DNA from: Halobaculum sp. MBLA0143
GTDB lineage: Archaea > Halobacteriota > Halobacteria > Halobacteriales > Haloferacaceae
Direction of reading: 5' to 3'
DNA: 64,000 nucleotides
Assembly: GCF_041361465.1 (NCBI RefSeq)
Contig: NZ_JBGKAC010000001.1
Coordinates: forward strand, 496,001-560,000
The position numbers and the translations under genes are program-made. Shown piece after piece: positions 26,073 to 35,280 of the stretch. Below the pieces are notes generated by a model. That model saw only the letters and a list, made by a program, of their open reading frames with translations. It did no database searches and was not told the DNA's origin. Within the stretch, counting starts at the first letter, position 1, and each line of letters begins with the position of its first letter.

Positions 26073-26148
26073 CGACGTGAAACACGGCCGACTGTGTCCG
26101 TACGCGAAACACGGTTACGGCGTCGGAGAGCGCGCCGCCCGCACCCGG

Positions 26149-26358
26149 TCACTCCTCGGTCGTGTCGACGCCCAAGAGCGCGTTCAAGCCGCAGAACTGC
26201 GTCGTGACGTTGAACCCCGCGCCGAGCGCCGCCAGCCCGGCGACGAGTCCGGTCTTCCGTCGTCCCGACGCGAGCGCCCGGACGGCGACGACCGTCCCCA
26301 CGACCGCGACCACGGCGCGCACCAGTCTGTCCGTTCCGCCGACGTTGTCTTCCGGCAT
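26149..26358 (-). CDS. DUF2892 small membrane protein
   Basis: 69 residues. Residues 10-27 (LVRAVVAVVGTVVAVRAL) and 35-55 form two helices with the N-terminal NVGGTDRLVRA and C-terminal FCGLNALLGVDT pattern of the DUF2892 (YgaP-type membrane domain) family. No rhodanese domain is attached. It lies 26 nt after the thioesterase gene and is probably co-transcribed. Confidence 0.85.
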   Translation of the reverse strand: MPEDNVGGTDRLVRAVVAVVGTVVAVRALASGRRKTGLVAGLAALGAGFNVTTQFCGLNALLGVDTTEE

Positions 26359-26384
26359 ACTCGTGTCTACGGCGGCCTCCGTAT

Positions 26385-26828
26385 TCAGTCCTGCCGTTCC
26401 CCCGCGAGTGCAGCCTCCTGTAGCTCTCGACAGCGCTCCCCCTCGACGGTGAGCTCCGGCACCGTCGTCGGGTTCATCTCGTCGTCGACGGCGACGAACA
26501 CGAAGTACGAGTCCGTCGTCTGCTCACGCTCTCCCGTCCGGGGCGACTCCCGGTAGGCGCGCAGCCGCACTCGGACGCTCGTCTCTCCGGTCGCGTAGGC
26601 GTACGACTCCACGACACAGATGTCCCCTCGTGGAATCGGCCGTTCGAAGTTCAGGCTGTTGATCCGTGCGGTGACGCAGGTATCGCCGGCGAGCCGCATC
26701 GCCGACATCGCTCCCACCTCGTCCATCCACTTGACGACATTCCCCCCGTGTGCGGAGCCGTAGTTGTTGACGTCGTCCGGCTGGACCCGTTCGCGGTTCT
26801 CGATGTACGTCTCGCTGACTGACGGCAC
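26385..26828 (-). CDS. Acyl-CoA thioesterase (hotdog fold)
   Basis: 147 residues. NNYGSAHGGNVVKWMDEVGAM carries the hotdog helix of the YciA/BFIT-type acyl-CoA thioesterases, followed by SLNFERPIPRGDICVVESYAYATGETSV. It hydrolyses acyl-CoA esters in the cytoplasm; chain-length preference cannot be read from the sequence. It sits 40 nt downstream of the histidine kinase stop. Confidence 0.9.
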   Translation of the reverse strand: MPSVSETYIENRERVQPDDVNNYGSAHGGNVVKWMDEVGAMSAMRLAGDTCVTARINSLNFERPIPRGDICVVESYAYATGETSVRVRLRAYRESPRTGEREQTTDSYFVFVAVDDEMNPTTVPELTVEGERCRELQEAALAGERQD

Positions 26829-26868
26829 GGAGAGAGACAGGCGCTCTACGGCCTTGAGTCTGGCCGGG

Positions 26869-29316
26869 TTACAGGACGATCCGCACGGTCGTGCCCTCGC
26901 CGGTCGTGTCGAACGCGACGGTCCCCCCGGAGTACCGGATCACCCGGTCGACGATCCACAGGCCAGCGCCGCTGCCGTGGACGAGTCGGGTCTCCTCGCC
27001 GGCCCGCAGTGGCTCCACCTCCGCCTCCGGGATCCCCGGGCCGTCGTCGCTGATCTCGATCACGGTCCGGTCGTCGTCCGTCTGCGCCGTCACCTCCACC
27101 CGGGGCGTCTCGGTGTCCGTGTGTTCGATCCCGTTCTCGACGGCGTGACGCACGGCGGCGTCGAAGTGCGGGTGGACGGAGACGGTCGCCGCCGGGAGTT
27201 CGCCGACGTGAACCTCCCCGTCCGGGGCGTCCACGGCCGTCGTCGCCGCGTCGACGATCTCCCGGAGACTCGCCTGTGCGCGCTCGTCGCGTCGGTTCAC
27301 CACCTCGCGGATCTCCTTGGCGTGTTCCGCCGTCGACAACACCTGCTGTGCGGTGTCGACGATCCGTTCTGCGTGCTGGGCACACTCCGCCGGTCCGCGC
27401 TCGACGATCATCTCCGCGCGTCCTCGGACGACGTTGAGGTCGTTGCGAATGTTGTGCCGGAGAATGCGCGCCAGAACCCCGTCTAACACGTCTAACTCTC
27501 GTTGCTTGCGGACGATCTGGAGCGCCGACTCCGCGCTGGCCGCCAGCGTCTGGAGGATCTCGAACTCCTCGTTGGAGAAGTCACCGGGGAGTCGAGAGCC
27601 GCTGGCGAGTACGCCGTACTCCCCCAACGGCACGATCACCTCCGACTGCATCACGCTGCCGGGGTCGTACGCCGCCTCGTTCCCCGAGACGCTGTCGACA
27701 CGTCTGGCTTCGCCCGACTCGAACACCTCCCAGGCGATGCTGTCGCCCGCCTCGAACGTCGGCACCTCCCCGTCGCCGAGCACCGCCTCCGTCGCGTCCG
27801 TCCAGGCGACCGGGGTGAGCTGACTCTCGGTGGGGTCGTGGCGCCAGACCGTGGTGTACGGCCCACTCGTCGTCTCTGCCACCCGCCCCACGAGCCGCTC
27901 GGCGACCGCAGCCGCCGACTCGGCGGTGACGAGCGACCGGGTGGCCGCCTGGACCTCCCGCAGCGACTGTTCGCGTGTCGTCCGGTCCAGGGCGGTCTGG
28001 AGCGTCCGCGCCAACAGCTTCCCGAAGTACTGGTCGGCCTCGTCGAAGGCGCCGCGCACCGTTGCCGACGCGATGAACACGCCGTGGCGCCCCAACGGCA
28101 GGATGAGCCCACTCCGGGCGGTCGTCGTGTCCGGCAGCCGGCCGTCGAACGTCGCCGTGTCGGAGACGACCACCGGCTCCCTCTCCCGGTAGACCTGCCA
28201 GACGACGGTCTCGTGGTCCGTGTACGTCGGTGGCCCGTCGTCTAGCGCCTCCGACGTGCCGACGGACGCCATCGGAACGAGCCCCTCGGTCCCGCGGTCG
28301 TACAGGTGGACGCCACACGTCGAGAAGTCGAGCACGTCCGCGGCCGCCTGCACGGCTCGACGACACACCGCCTCGCGGCTCTCGGCGTCGAAGAACGACC
28401 GGACGGCCCGGTAGAGCCGTTCCAGCGTCCGCTGTCGCTCGCGTTGTTCCGTGATGTCGACGTACAGCCCGAACTGCTCGTGGTCGGCCTCCGTCGCCGG
28501 CACCGGCACCGTCCGGAGCCGGAACACACGCTGCCCGTCCGGCGTCGGCCGCACCACCTCGCGTTTCACGGGCGTCTCGCTGTTCACCCAGGCGGTGTCC
28601 ACGCCGTCCGGTCCGAGGGTCGGCCTGTCGGCGGCCAGCTCCGTCGCCGGCCCCCCGTCCAACACGCTCGTCTCGGCGCTGTGCCGGTCGTCGGTCGGGG
28701 CGTCGAACAACGCCGCGAGCGACTCTCCGACCGCCTCCTCGCGGTCACAGCCGAACGTCGCCTCGAACGCGGAGTTCACGTCCCGGACGACGGACTCCCC
28801 GTCGTGGGTCACCACGTTCACCATCGGCTCCGGCACCGTCTCCACGACCGCCTCGAACCGGTCGCGTTGGCCGCGGAGCTCACGCTCCACCTGTTCGGCC
28901 CGACAGGCGTCCGCCAGCTTCCGGTTGAGCGCACCCAGGGCGCCGACGGTGTTCTCGCCGATCCGGTTGCCGCGCTTCACCAGTACGAGCACGCCGAACC
29001 CCGGCAGCTCCAGGAGGTACACACGCGTCGACTCGCCGACGGACAGCATCTCCGGCAACGGGGGTGTCTCGTCGTGCTCTCGGAGCCAGTCGACGGCCGC
29101 CCGGTACCCCTCGTTGAGGGTCGGCCGCGCCGGGACGGACGCGACCGGCTCGTGCTCGCCGGCGTCGTCGTCGGCCAACACCGCCCCGGCCGCACAGTTC
29201 AGCTTCCGGAGGTACGCCGACAGTCCTTCGCGGGCCGTCTCCTCGAGGCCGTCCCCCCGGCCGACGGCCAACGAGATCTCGTACAGCACCTGCACCCGTT
29301 CCTGACGGGAGTTCAT
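26869..29316 (-). CDS. Soluble PAS/GAF sensor histidine kinase
   Basis: 815 residues and no membrane helix. Order: a GAF-like region (about 10-140), PAS (about 150-290), two GAF domains (about 300-445 and 455-600), a phosphoacceptor helix with His621 in ILRHNIRNDLNVV, and an HATPase with N box HAVENGIEH, G1 SDDGPGIP and G2 GSGAGLWIVD. HNIRNDL is typical of haloarchaeal kinases. No response regulator is adjacent. Its ATG overlaps the FIST gene stop (ATGA), so the two proteins are made together and probably form one sensory unit. A longer upstream frame is a shadow of the FIST gene. Confidence 0.93.
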   Translation of the reverse strand: MNSRQERVQVLYEISLAVGRGDGLEETAREGLSAYLRKLNCAAGAVLADDDAGEHEPVASVPARPTLNEGYRAAVDWLREHDETPPLPEMLSVGESTRVYLLELPGFGVLVLVKRGNRIGENTVGALGALNRKLADACRAEQVERELRGQRDRFEAVVETVPEPMVNVVTHDGESVVRDVNSAFEATFGCDREEAVGESLAALFDAPTDDRHSAETSVLDGGPATELAADRPTLGPDGVDTAWVNSETPVKREVVRPTPDGQRVFRLRTVPVPATEADHEQFGLYVDITEQRERQRTLERLYRAVRSFFDAESREAVCRRAVQAAADVLDFSTCGVHLYDRGTEGLVPMASVGTSEALDDGPPTYTDHETVVWQVYREREPVVVSDTATFDGRLPDTTTARSGLILPLGRHGVFIASATVRGAFDEADQYFGKLLARTLQTALDRTTREQSLREVQAATRSLVTAESAAAVAERLVGRVAETTSGPYTTVWRHDPTESQLTPVAWTDATEAVLGDGEVPTFEAGDSIAWEVFESGEARRVDSVSGNEAAYDPGSVMQSEVIVPLGEYGVLASGSRLPGDFSNEEFEILQTLAASAESALQIVRKQRELDVLDGVLARILRHNIRNDLNVVRGRAEMIVERGPAECAQHAERIVDTAQQVLSTAEHAKEIREVVNRRDERAQASLREIVDAATTAVDAPDGEVHVGELPAATVSVHPHFDAAVRHAVENGIEHTDTETPRVEVTAQTDDDRTVIEISDDGPGIPEAEVEPLRAGEETRLVHGSGAGLWIVDRVIRYSGGTVAFDTTGEGTTVRIVL

Positions 29317-30422
29317 GACTCGTCCACGCTGGCGACGACAGCCGTCTTGTTGTAGTACTCCAGGTGGCCGTGGCCGTCGTTGGCGATCTCGCCGACCGTG
29401 AGCGCCCCCACCGGCGGCTCGCCGTCGTCGCCGATGGCCGCGAGCTCCCGCGAGAAGTCGTCTTCCAGGAACAACACCCGGGAGATACAGTCGAAGAACC
29501 ACAGCGTGTCGTCGTCGCCCGCGCCGTCACTCGCGTCGTCGCGCGCCTGGCGAGCGGCCGCGACGAGCCGGTCGGGTTCCCCGTGGAGGACGTGGACGAA
29601 CTCACCCTCCGGCACCGAGCCGAAGCAGTCGACGCTGCCGTCGTCGCCGACGGCGTACGGGTCTCGGACGACCGTCTCCGCGCCCACACGAGAGATACCG
29701 AACGGGTACGCCTTCGCCGTCTCGAAGAACTCCTCCCGGGTCGGCGTCTGCCCGGCGTCGTCGGCGACCACCTCGCAGTAGCGCTCGAACGCCGGCTCAC
29801 TGTCCAGGGTCCGGACGGTCCGGCCGTCGGACTCCGTGACGCGGAACGGGCCGGCGATCTCCTGCCAGCCGTGGTGGACGCCGACGGAGCTCGACAACGG
29901 CGTCGCCGCCACGACGGCGCCGTCCGTCACCGGCCCGGCGCCCGTGAACAGACTCGGGCCGTCCGGCTCCGACAGCGGGCCGGCGCCGCCGCCGACGAAC
30001 GTCACCTCGACGCCGTACGTGTCGAACAACCGGTCGACGAACGCGCCGACCCGGTCGGCGTGTGAGTCCACCAGGACGAACGCCGTCTCGTGGCCCCGTT
30101 CGGGCACAGTCGGGTCCAACTGGCTACGAATCTCGGCCGTCTCGTCGCTCAGCCCGGTCACCGTCTGGATCTCCGGCGCGACCGGGAGCCCGACGACGAC
30201 CGTCGCCGTGTCCGTCCGTTCGCCGGCGCGGATCACCTCCGGAAACACGCCGCCGACGACCGGTACGTCGACGCTCCACTGGTCTGGCGCGAGCGCCTCC
30301 ACTCCGGCCGGTGCCGCCGCGCCGACCAGTACGAACAGTCCCCGAACGCCCTCCTCGGCGGCGACCCGCTCTGCGACTGCTCGGACTACTGTCTCGTCTC
30401 CTGTGGTGTGCTCCTGGCGCAT
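29313..30422 (-). CDS. FIST-domain sensor protein
   Basis: 369 residues. The N-terminal half (GVRGLFVLVGAAAPAGVEAL, VDVPVVGGVFPEV, VTFVGGGAGP) and the C-terminal half (SRVLFLEDDFSRELAAIG, PPVGALTVGEIANDGHGHLEYYNKTAVVA) match the FIST_N and FIST_C domains, which are predicted to bind small ligands, possibly amino acids. It is soluble and translationally coupled to the histidine kinase downstream, so it probably supplies ligand input to that kinase. A TATA-like GGTTAACAC lies about 34 nt before the ATG. Confidence 0.88.
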   Translation of the reverse strand: MRQEHTTGDETVVRAVAERVAAEEGVRGLFVLVGAAAPAGVEALAPDQWSVDVPVVGGVFPEVIRAGERTDTATVVVGLPVAPEIQTVTGLSDETAEIRSQLDPTVPERGHETAFVLVDSHADRVGAFVDRLFDTYGVEVTFVGGGAGPLSEPDGPSLFTGAGPVTDGAVVAATPLSSSVGVHHGWQEIAGPFRVTESDGRTVRTLDSEPAFERYCEVVADDAGQTPTREEFFETAKAYPFGISRVGAETVVRDPYAVGDDGSVDCFGSVPEGEFVHVLHGEPDRLVAAARQARDDASDGAGDDDTLWFFDCISRVLFLEDDFSRELAAIGDDGEPPVGALTVGEIANDGHGHLEYYNKTAVVASVDES

Positions 30423-30604
30423 CCTCGTCCCATCGGTAACAGTCCCCGAACCGTGTTAACCGCTCCGACCAGAAATATCATTTAGCTGACTATTGGAGGC
30501 CCGTTGCCGCGGTCTGCCCGCAGCCCGACGGGGGTCTCAGCCCGGCCGTAGCTCCACGGCAGACAGACCGAACACGCGCCCCGGTCTAACGGACGAGAAG
30601 AGGG

Positions 30605-31462
30605 CTACTCGTACTCGTAGAACCCCTCACCGGTCTTCTTCCCGAGCTTCCCGGCGTCCACCTTCCGCTTCAACAGGTAAGCGGGCTTGTACCGGTCGCC
30701 CAGTTCCTCGTGGAGCGTCTGGCTGGCGTCGAGACAGATGTCGAGCCCGATGTGGTCGGCCAGCTCCAGCGGTCCCATCGGGACGTTCGTACCGAGCTTC
30801 ATCCCGCGGTCCAGGTCGTCTCTCGTCGCCACACCCTCGTCGAACGCGCGGATCCCCTCGTTGATCCAGGGCATGAGGACCCGGTTGGTGACGAAGCCGG
30901 GCTTGTCGTCGGACTCCCAGGTCTCCTTGTCGAGGTCGGCCGCGAACTCGTGAGCGAGCGCGGTCACCTCGTCGGCGGTGTGTTCGCCGACGACCACCTC
31001 GACGCCGTCCATGATCGGGACGGGGTTCATGAAGTGGACGCCGACGACGAGTTCGGGGCGCTCCGTCGCGGCGGCGATGGTCGTGATCGACAGCGTGGAG
31101 GTGTTCGTCGCCAGCACGACGTCGTCGTCGGTGATCTCGTCGAGGTCCGCGAAGATCTCCCGTTTCACGTCGACATCTTCGACGGCGGCCTCGACGACGA
31201 GGTCGGCGTCGGCCAGGTCGCCGAGGTCGGTCGTGCCGGTGAGCCTCCCGCGGATCGTCTCGGGCGACTCGGAGAGCGCGTCCTCGTCGGCGAGTCGGGA
31301 CAGTGAGTCGTCGATGCTGTCGAGCCCGTCGTCGACGAACGACCGTTCGATGTCGCGCATCACCACGTCGTAGCCGGCGGCCGCGGCGACCTGCGCGATG
31401 CCGTTACCCATCGTGCCGGCGCCGACGACGCCGACCGTCTCAACGTCGGAGAGTGAACGCAT
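30605..31462 (-). CDS. 3-hydroxyacyl-CoA dehydrogenase
   Basis: 285 residues. NAD-binding TVGVVGAGTMGNGIAQVAA, then LATNTSTLSIT, the catalytic His143 in VGVHFMNPVP, and the C-terminal domain GFVTNRVLMPWINEGIR and GMKLGTNVPMGPLELADHIGLD. It oxidises 3-hydroxyacyl-CoA, as in fatty-acid beta-oxidation or 3-hydroxybutyryl-CoA metabolism. The ATG at 31462 is supported by a TATA-like box 27 nt upstream. No enoyl-CoA hydratase is attached. Confidence 0.93.
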   Translation of the reverse strand: MRSLSDVETVGVVGAGTMGNGIAQVAAAAGYDVVMRDIERSFVDDGLDSIDDSLSRLADEDALSESPETIRGRLTGTTDLGDLADADLVVEAAVEDVDVKREIFADLDEITDDDVVLATNTSTLSITTIAAATERPELVVGVHFMNPVPIMDGVEVVVGEHTADEVTALAHEFAADLDKETWESDDKPGFVTNRVLMPWINEGIRAFDEGVATRDDLDRGMKLGTNVPMGPLELADHIGLDICLDASQTLHEELGDRYKPAYLLKRKVDAGKLGKKTGEGFYEYE

Positions 31463-31483
31463 ACGAGAGGGTGACACCGGCAG

Positions 31484-31493
31484 GGTCGTAAGC
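31484..31493 (-). promoter_or_regulatory. TATA-like box of the 3-hydroxyacyl-CoA dehydrogenase gene
   Basis: CGCTTACGAC on the minus strand, about 27 nt before the ATG at 31462. Confidence 0.45.
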
Positions 31494-31605
31494 GTAGCGA
31501 CAGCGAGCGACCGCGGTCGGTCCCCCCGTCGCCCGGGCGAACGTGGGGGTCGGCCACAGAAACGTTCAAGACGGGTCGTGGACAAGGGCCGACCAGTGAC
31601 GCTCC

Positions 31606-32502
31606 GTGCCACACGACGCCGAGACTGACGACCTGGACCCGACGGAGCTGAAGTTCGTCGGGCCGGCGACGGCCGAGGTGATCGAGGCGGCGTCCTTCGG
31701 ACCCGAGGCAGTCGCACGCAAGGAGGCTTCCTTCGGGATGTTGTTGGACGCCGGCGTCAACCACGGCGTGGCCGCTCGCATCAGACGAGAGCACTCGTTG
31801 CCGTGGTCGTTCGACACGGAGGCGGACCGCGAGGACCTGGACCGTCGCTCCGACCAAATCCGCGGGCTCGGTGACGGGGAGCGGGCCTGGGTGTCGGCCT
31901 CGACGGGTGACTGGGCGGACGCCGACGCCGACGCCCCGCCGACGAGCGAGGGCGCACGGCGCGACGACGGACCGGCACCCCGGGGCGAGTGGCCGGAGAC
32001 GGCGCGCCCAGACGAAGGGACGGACGAGCCAGACAGTACCGGTGAGTGGCCGGAGACGGCGCGTCCGGACGAGGAGACGGACGAGCCAGACAGTACCGGT
32101 GAGTGGCCGGAGACGGCGCGCCCGGACGAGGAGACGGGCGAGCCAGACAGTACCGGTGAGTGGCCGGAGACGGCGCGCCCGGACGGGGTGGTACCGGACG
32201 ACGAGGCGCCGAGCAGTGGCGGCCCCACGGACACGGACGACCGGACGCCGGCGACCGCGGACGGCTCCGGCGATCCGGTCCAGGCGGAGACGGCCTGGCG
32301 GGAGCGGTCGGCCCCGGTGCCGGTGTCGGAGCTGGACGGCGTCGACGAGACGGTCCGAGACAGACTCGCGGCCGCGGGGATCACGTCCGTCCGGTCGCTG
32401 GCGACGGCCGACTCGGCGGCGGTCGCGGCGGCGCTGGACCTCTCCGAGGAGACGGTCGCACAGCTCCGTGCCACCGCCCGGTCGTTCGCCGGCAGCCCCT
32501 GA
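31606..32502 (+). CDS. DUF7409-like protein with HhH ends and 19-aa repeats
   Basis: 298 residues from GTG. The N-terminal 75 residues (LKFVGPATAEVIEAASFGPEAVARK) look like a helix-hairpin-helix module and the C-terminal 60 (VSELDGVDETVRDRLAAAGITSVRSLATADS) is a clear second HhH module. Between them lies a disordered acidic linker with repeats of GEWPETARPDEETDEPDST. This two-ended layout is that of the haloarchaeal DUF7409 group. It lies just upstream of fba. HhH modules suggest nucleic-acid contact; function unknown. Confidence 0.75.
   Translation: MPHDAETDDLDPTELKFVGPATAEVIEAASFGPEAVARKEASFGMLLDAGVNHGVAARIRREHSLPWSFDTEADREDLDRRSDQIRGLGDGERAWVSASTGDWADADADAPPTSEGARRDDGPAPRGEWPETARPDEGTDEPDSTGEWPETARPDEETDEPDSTGEWPETARPDEETGEPDSTGEWPETARPDGVVPDDEAPSSGGPTDTDDRTPATADGSGDPVQAETAWRERSAPVPVSELDGVDETVRDRLAAAGITSVRSLATADSAAVAAALDLSEETVAQLRATARSFAGSP
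31984..32184 (+). repeat. 57-bp in-frame tandem repeat (3.5 copies)
   Basis: Units begin at 31984, 32041, 32098 and 32155 (the last only 30 nt). Each full unit encodes 19 residues starting GEWPETARPDE. The units are nearly identical in DNA, which points to recent expansion. Confidence 0.9.
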
Positions 32503-32556
32503 CGAAACGAGTTGTCACTCGCCTCCGAGTTACAGTTTTCTGGCCGACCACCGGGC

Positions 32557-32566
32557 GATTTATGAT
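32557..32566 (+). promoter_or_regulatory. TATA box of fba-fbp
   Basis: GATTTATGAT is centred about 31 nt before the fba ATG, giving a leader of 0-4 nt. Confidence 0.55.
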
Positions 32567-32592
32567 CCGCCGCGCCGCGACACACGAACGAG

Positions 32593-33411
32593 ATGTTACC
32601 CGACGCCGACGACGCGATCACGCGGGACGGGAAGGCGCTAATCCTGGCGTACGACCACGGGCTAGAGCACGGACCGGTGGACTTCGAGCCGAACCCGGAG
32701 ACGGCCGACCCGACGGAGGTGTTCGACCTGGCGACACACGACGCCGTGACGGCCGTCGCCGTCCAGAAGGGGATCGCGGAGGCGTACTACCCGGAGTACG
32801 CCGACGAGGTGAACCTCCTGACGAAGCTCAACGGCACCTCCAACCTCTGGATGGGGGAGCCGGACTCGGCGCTCAACTGCACGGTCGAGTACGCGGCCGA
32901 GGAGTTGGACACCGACGCCGTCGGGTTCACGCTGTACGCGGGCGCCAACGGCGAGGTAGAGATGGCAGAGGAGTTCCGCCGCGTCCAGGAGGCGGCCCGC
33001 GAGCACGACCTGGGCGTCGTGATGTGGGCGTACCCCCGCGGCCAAGGGCTGAAGAACGACACCAAGCCGGGCGTCATCAGCTACGCCACTCGGATGGGGC
33101 TGGAGCTGGGGGCCGACATTGCCAAGGTGAAGTACCCCGGCGACAGTGACGCGATGGCACACGCCTGTGACGTGTCCGGCCGGACGAAGGTGGTGATGTC
33201 CGGCGGGTCGAAGACGGACGACCGGGCGTTCCTGGAGACCGTCTCCGAGGCGGTCGAGGCGGGCGCAGACGGACTCGCCGTCGGGCGGAACGTGTTCCAA
33301 CGCGACAACCCCGCGGAGATCTTGGACGCCCTGGAGGCGGTGATCTTCGAGGACGCCACCGTCACGGAGGCGTTGGAGTACACCGGGGAGACGGCCGTCG
33401 CCGGCGACTGA
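32593..33411 (+). CDS. fba: Class I fructose-1,6-bisphosphate aldolase (archaeal type)
   Basis: 272 residues of the DhnA/FbaB-type class I aldolase. It begins KALILAYDHGLEHGPVDF, has the probable Schiff-base lysine at about 178 in GADIAKVKYPGD, and the phosphate-binding VMSGGSKTDD and DGLAVGRNVFQRDNP. It cleaves or forms fructose 1,6-bisphosphate. In haloarchaea this enzyme is associated with gluconeogenesis, and its one-base overlap with fbp supports that direction here. Confidence 0.94.
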   Translation: MLPDADDAITRDGKALILAYDHGLEHGPVDFEPNPETADPTEVFDLATHDAVTAVAVQKGIAEAYYPEYADEVNLLTKLNGTSNLWMGEPDSALNCTVEYAAEELDTDAVGFTLYAGANGEVEMAEEFRRVQEAAREHDLGVVMWAYPRGQGLKNDTKPGVISYATRMGLELGADIAKVKYPGDSDAMAHACDVSGRTKVVMSGGSKTDDRAFLETVSEAVEAGADGLAVGRNVFQRDNPAEILDALEAVIFEDATVTEALEYTGETAVAGD

Positions 33412-34253
33412 TGACGGACGGAGTCGAGGCGGTGTTCGACGCGGTCGCCGCCGCCGCGGCGGAGGTACGCGCCGGGCTGCCGGAGCGACGCGGGTACACG
33501 GACGAGACGAACCCCTCCGGCGAGACGGTGTTGGCGGCCGACGTCTACGCGGACGACCGTCTGGAAGACCGGCTGACGGCGTTGGACGCCGTCGGCGCGT
33601 ACGCCAGCGAGGAACGCGACGGGGTCGTCGACGCCGGCACGGGGCTGTCCGTGACGTGTGACCCGCTCGACGGCTCCTCGAACCTCCCGACCGGCAACGT
33701 CGTCGGCACGGTGGTCGGCGTGTACGACGACGACCTCCCGGCACGCGGTCGGGCGTTGGTCGCGGCGGGCTACGTCCTCTACGGCCCGGTGACGACGATG
33801 GTCGTCGCCCGCGACGATGTCACGGAGTACCTCGTCGAAGACGGCGCCCGCGAACCGGTCGGCGACGTCCAGGTTCCGGCGGAGCCGTCGGTGTACGGTT
33901 TCGGCGGCCGGGTGTCCGACTGGACGCCCGCCTTCCGGGAGTTCGTCCGCTCGATCGAGTCCGCGGGGGAACTGAAGCTGCGGTACGGCGGCGCGATGGT
34001 CGGCGACGTGAACCAGGTGTTGACCCGTGGGGGCGTGTTCGGCTACCCCGCCGTCGACGGCTCCCCGGACGGGAAGCTCCGGCTCCAGTTCGAGGGGAAC
34101 CCGGTCGCGTACGTGGTCGAGACCGCCGGCGGCGCCTCCTCCGACGGCGACGGCTCGATCCTCGACCGGCCGGCCGACCGGCTCCACGGCCGGACCCCCG
34201 TGTTCGTCGGTAACGAGACGACGATCGACCGCCTGGAGTCGGCAGTAGAGTAG
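33411..34253 (+). CDS. fbp: Fructose-1,6-bisphosphatase (class I type)
   Basis: 280 residues. Metal-binding EE at 67-68 and DPLDGSSN (84-91) are the core of the FBPase/inositol phosphatase superfamily; YGGAMVGDVNQVLTRGGVFGYP follows. It irreversibly dephosphorylates fructose 1,6-bisphosphate. Its ATG shares one base with the fba TGA (TGATG), so the two gluconeogenic enzymes are translated as a unit. Confidence 0.94.
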   Translation: MTDGVEAVFDAVAAAAAEVRAGLPERRGYTDETNPSGETVLAADVYADDRLEDRLTALDAVGAYASEERDGVVDAGTGLSVTCDPLDGSSNLPTGNVVGTVVGVYDDDLPARGRALVAAGYVLYGPVTTMVVARDDVTEYLVEDGAREPVGDVQVPAEPSVYGFGGRVSDWTPAFREFVRSIESAGELKLRYGGAMVGDVNQVLTRGGVFGYPAVDGSPDGKLRLQFEGNPVAYVVETAGGASSDGDGSILDRPADRLHGRTPVFVGNETTIDRLESAVE

Positions 34254-34363
34254 TCCCGCCACGCGACCAGGGTGGCCGCGTAGTCGTCCGGTCGAGCGAC
34301 TGGAGTCCACAGCGGCGTCGCCCCGTCGGGCGACTGAAGTGGCCGGGTCGCGGAGACGCGGCC

Positions 34364-35230
34364 GTGACAGACACCGATCCGGGCCACCCGTTCGACCGAC
34401 TCACCCCGGCGCCGTCGCCCTCGGAGTCGTTCCTCGCGGACGGTCACGTCTGGCGTTTCGAGCACCCGCCGGGGACCCCGGTTCGCGCCCGCCTCCGCCC
34501 GGACGGCCGGCTGGAGCTCGGGGTGCCGGCGGACCCGGGCTGGCCGGCACTCGCCCGCGGCGTCGACCGGTGGCGTCGCCTCGCTGTCGACGACGCCCCG
34601 CCGACGCTGGGGTTCGTCGCCCGAGCGCTCCGCCGTGGGTTCGACCGCGACACGCTACGAGCGGCGACGGACGACGCCTCGCAGGTCGCGTTCGAGTGTG
34701 TCGCCGTCCACCGCCGGCGGGAGGACGTCGACCCCGACGGAGCGCCGGCGGTCGTCGCCGTCGACGCCGCCGCTCCCGGCACCGACTGGTTGCCTCACGA
34801 GCTCCGCCGGCTGTTCGAGGCCGTCGGGCTCCCGGCGGCGCCGACGCTGGAGTCGGAGACGCCCGTCGCTCGACTGGACCCGACGGCGACGCCCGACTCC
34901 AGGCTGTCGGACGCCCCGGCGTTCGGGGTGGGCTACCACAAGAAGCCGAGCGGCGCCGCCGTCCGTTCGTGCGGGCCGGCGACGCTGGACCGCCCGTCCA
35001 CGCCGCCGACGGACGCCGAGCGCGTCGCCGCCGACTGGGTGACCGACGACCGGCTGGACCGTCTGGTCGCGGTGACGGACGGGGACCCGACGGTCGACCG
35101 GCTCGGGACCGCGTCGTTCGACCGGCTCGTCCGGGCACAGTTCCCGACGGTCGTCGCGGCCGGGTTCGACGCCGAGACGCTCCGAGACGCCGTCGTCGCT
35201 CGGATCGCTCGACAGTGGGAGTCCGGCTGA
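34364..35230 (+). CDS. Hypothetical soluble protein after fbp
   Basis: 288 residues from GTG, 110 nt after fbp. It has no membrane segment or signal. Visible stretches are HVWRFEHPPGTPVRARLRPD, LGFVARALRRGFDRDTLRAA, FECVAVHRRREDVDPDG and GVGYHKKPSGAAVRSCGP. The first parts could form a beta-rich domain, but I recognise no family. Base use is typical of the genome, so it is probably a conserved haloarchaeal gene rather than an import. Confidence 0.7.
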   Translation: MTDTDPGHPFDRLTPAPSPSESFLADGHVWRFEHPPGTPVRARLRPDGRLELGVPADPGWPALARGVDRWRRLAVDDAPPTLGFVARALRRGFDRDTLRAATDDASQVAFECVAVHRRREDVDPDGAPAVVAVDAAAPGTDWLPHELRRLFEAVGLPAAPTLESETPVARLDPTATPDSRLSDAPAFGVGYHKKPSGAAVRSCGPATLDRPSTPPTDAERVAADWVTDDRLDRLVAVTDGDPTVDRLGTASFDRLVRAQFPTVVAAGFDAETLRDAVVARIARQWESG

Positions 35231-35280
35231 GCGTTCGCCGTCACCCGACTCTCGGGGTCCGAGTGCACCCCGCCTCGCCG

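Noticed and set aside
31984-32184. Possible CRISPR array
   Set aside because: The units are adjacent with no unique spacers and keep the reading frame; this is a coding tandem repeat.
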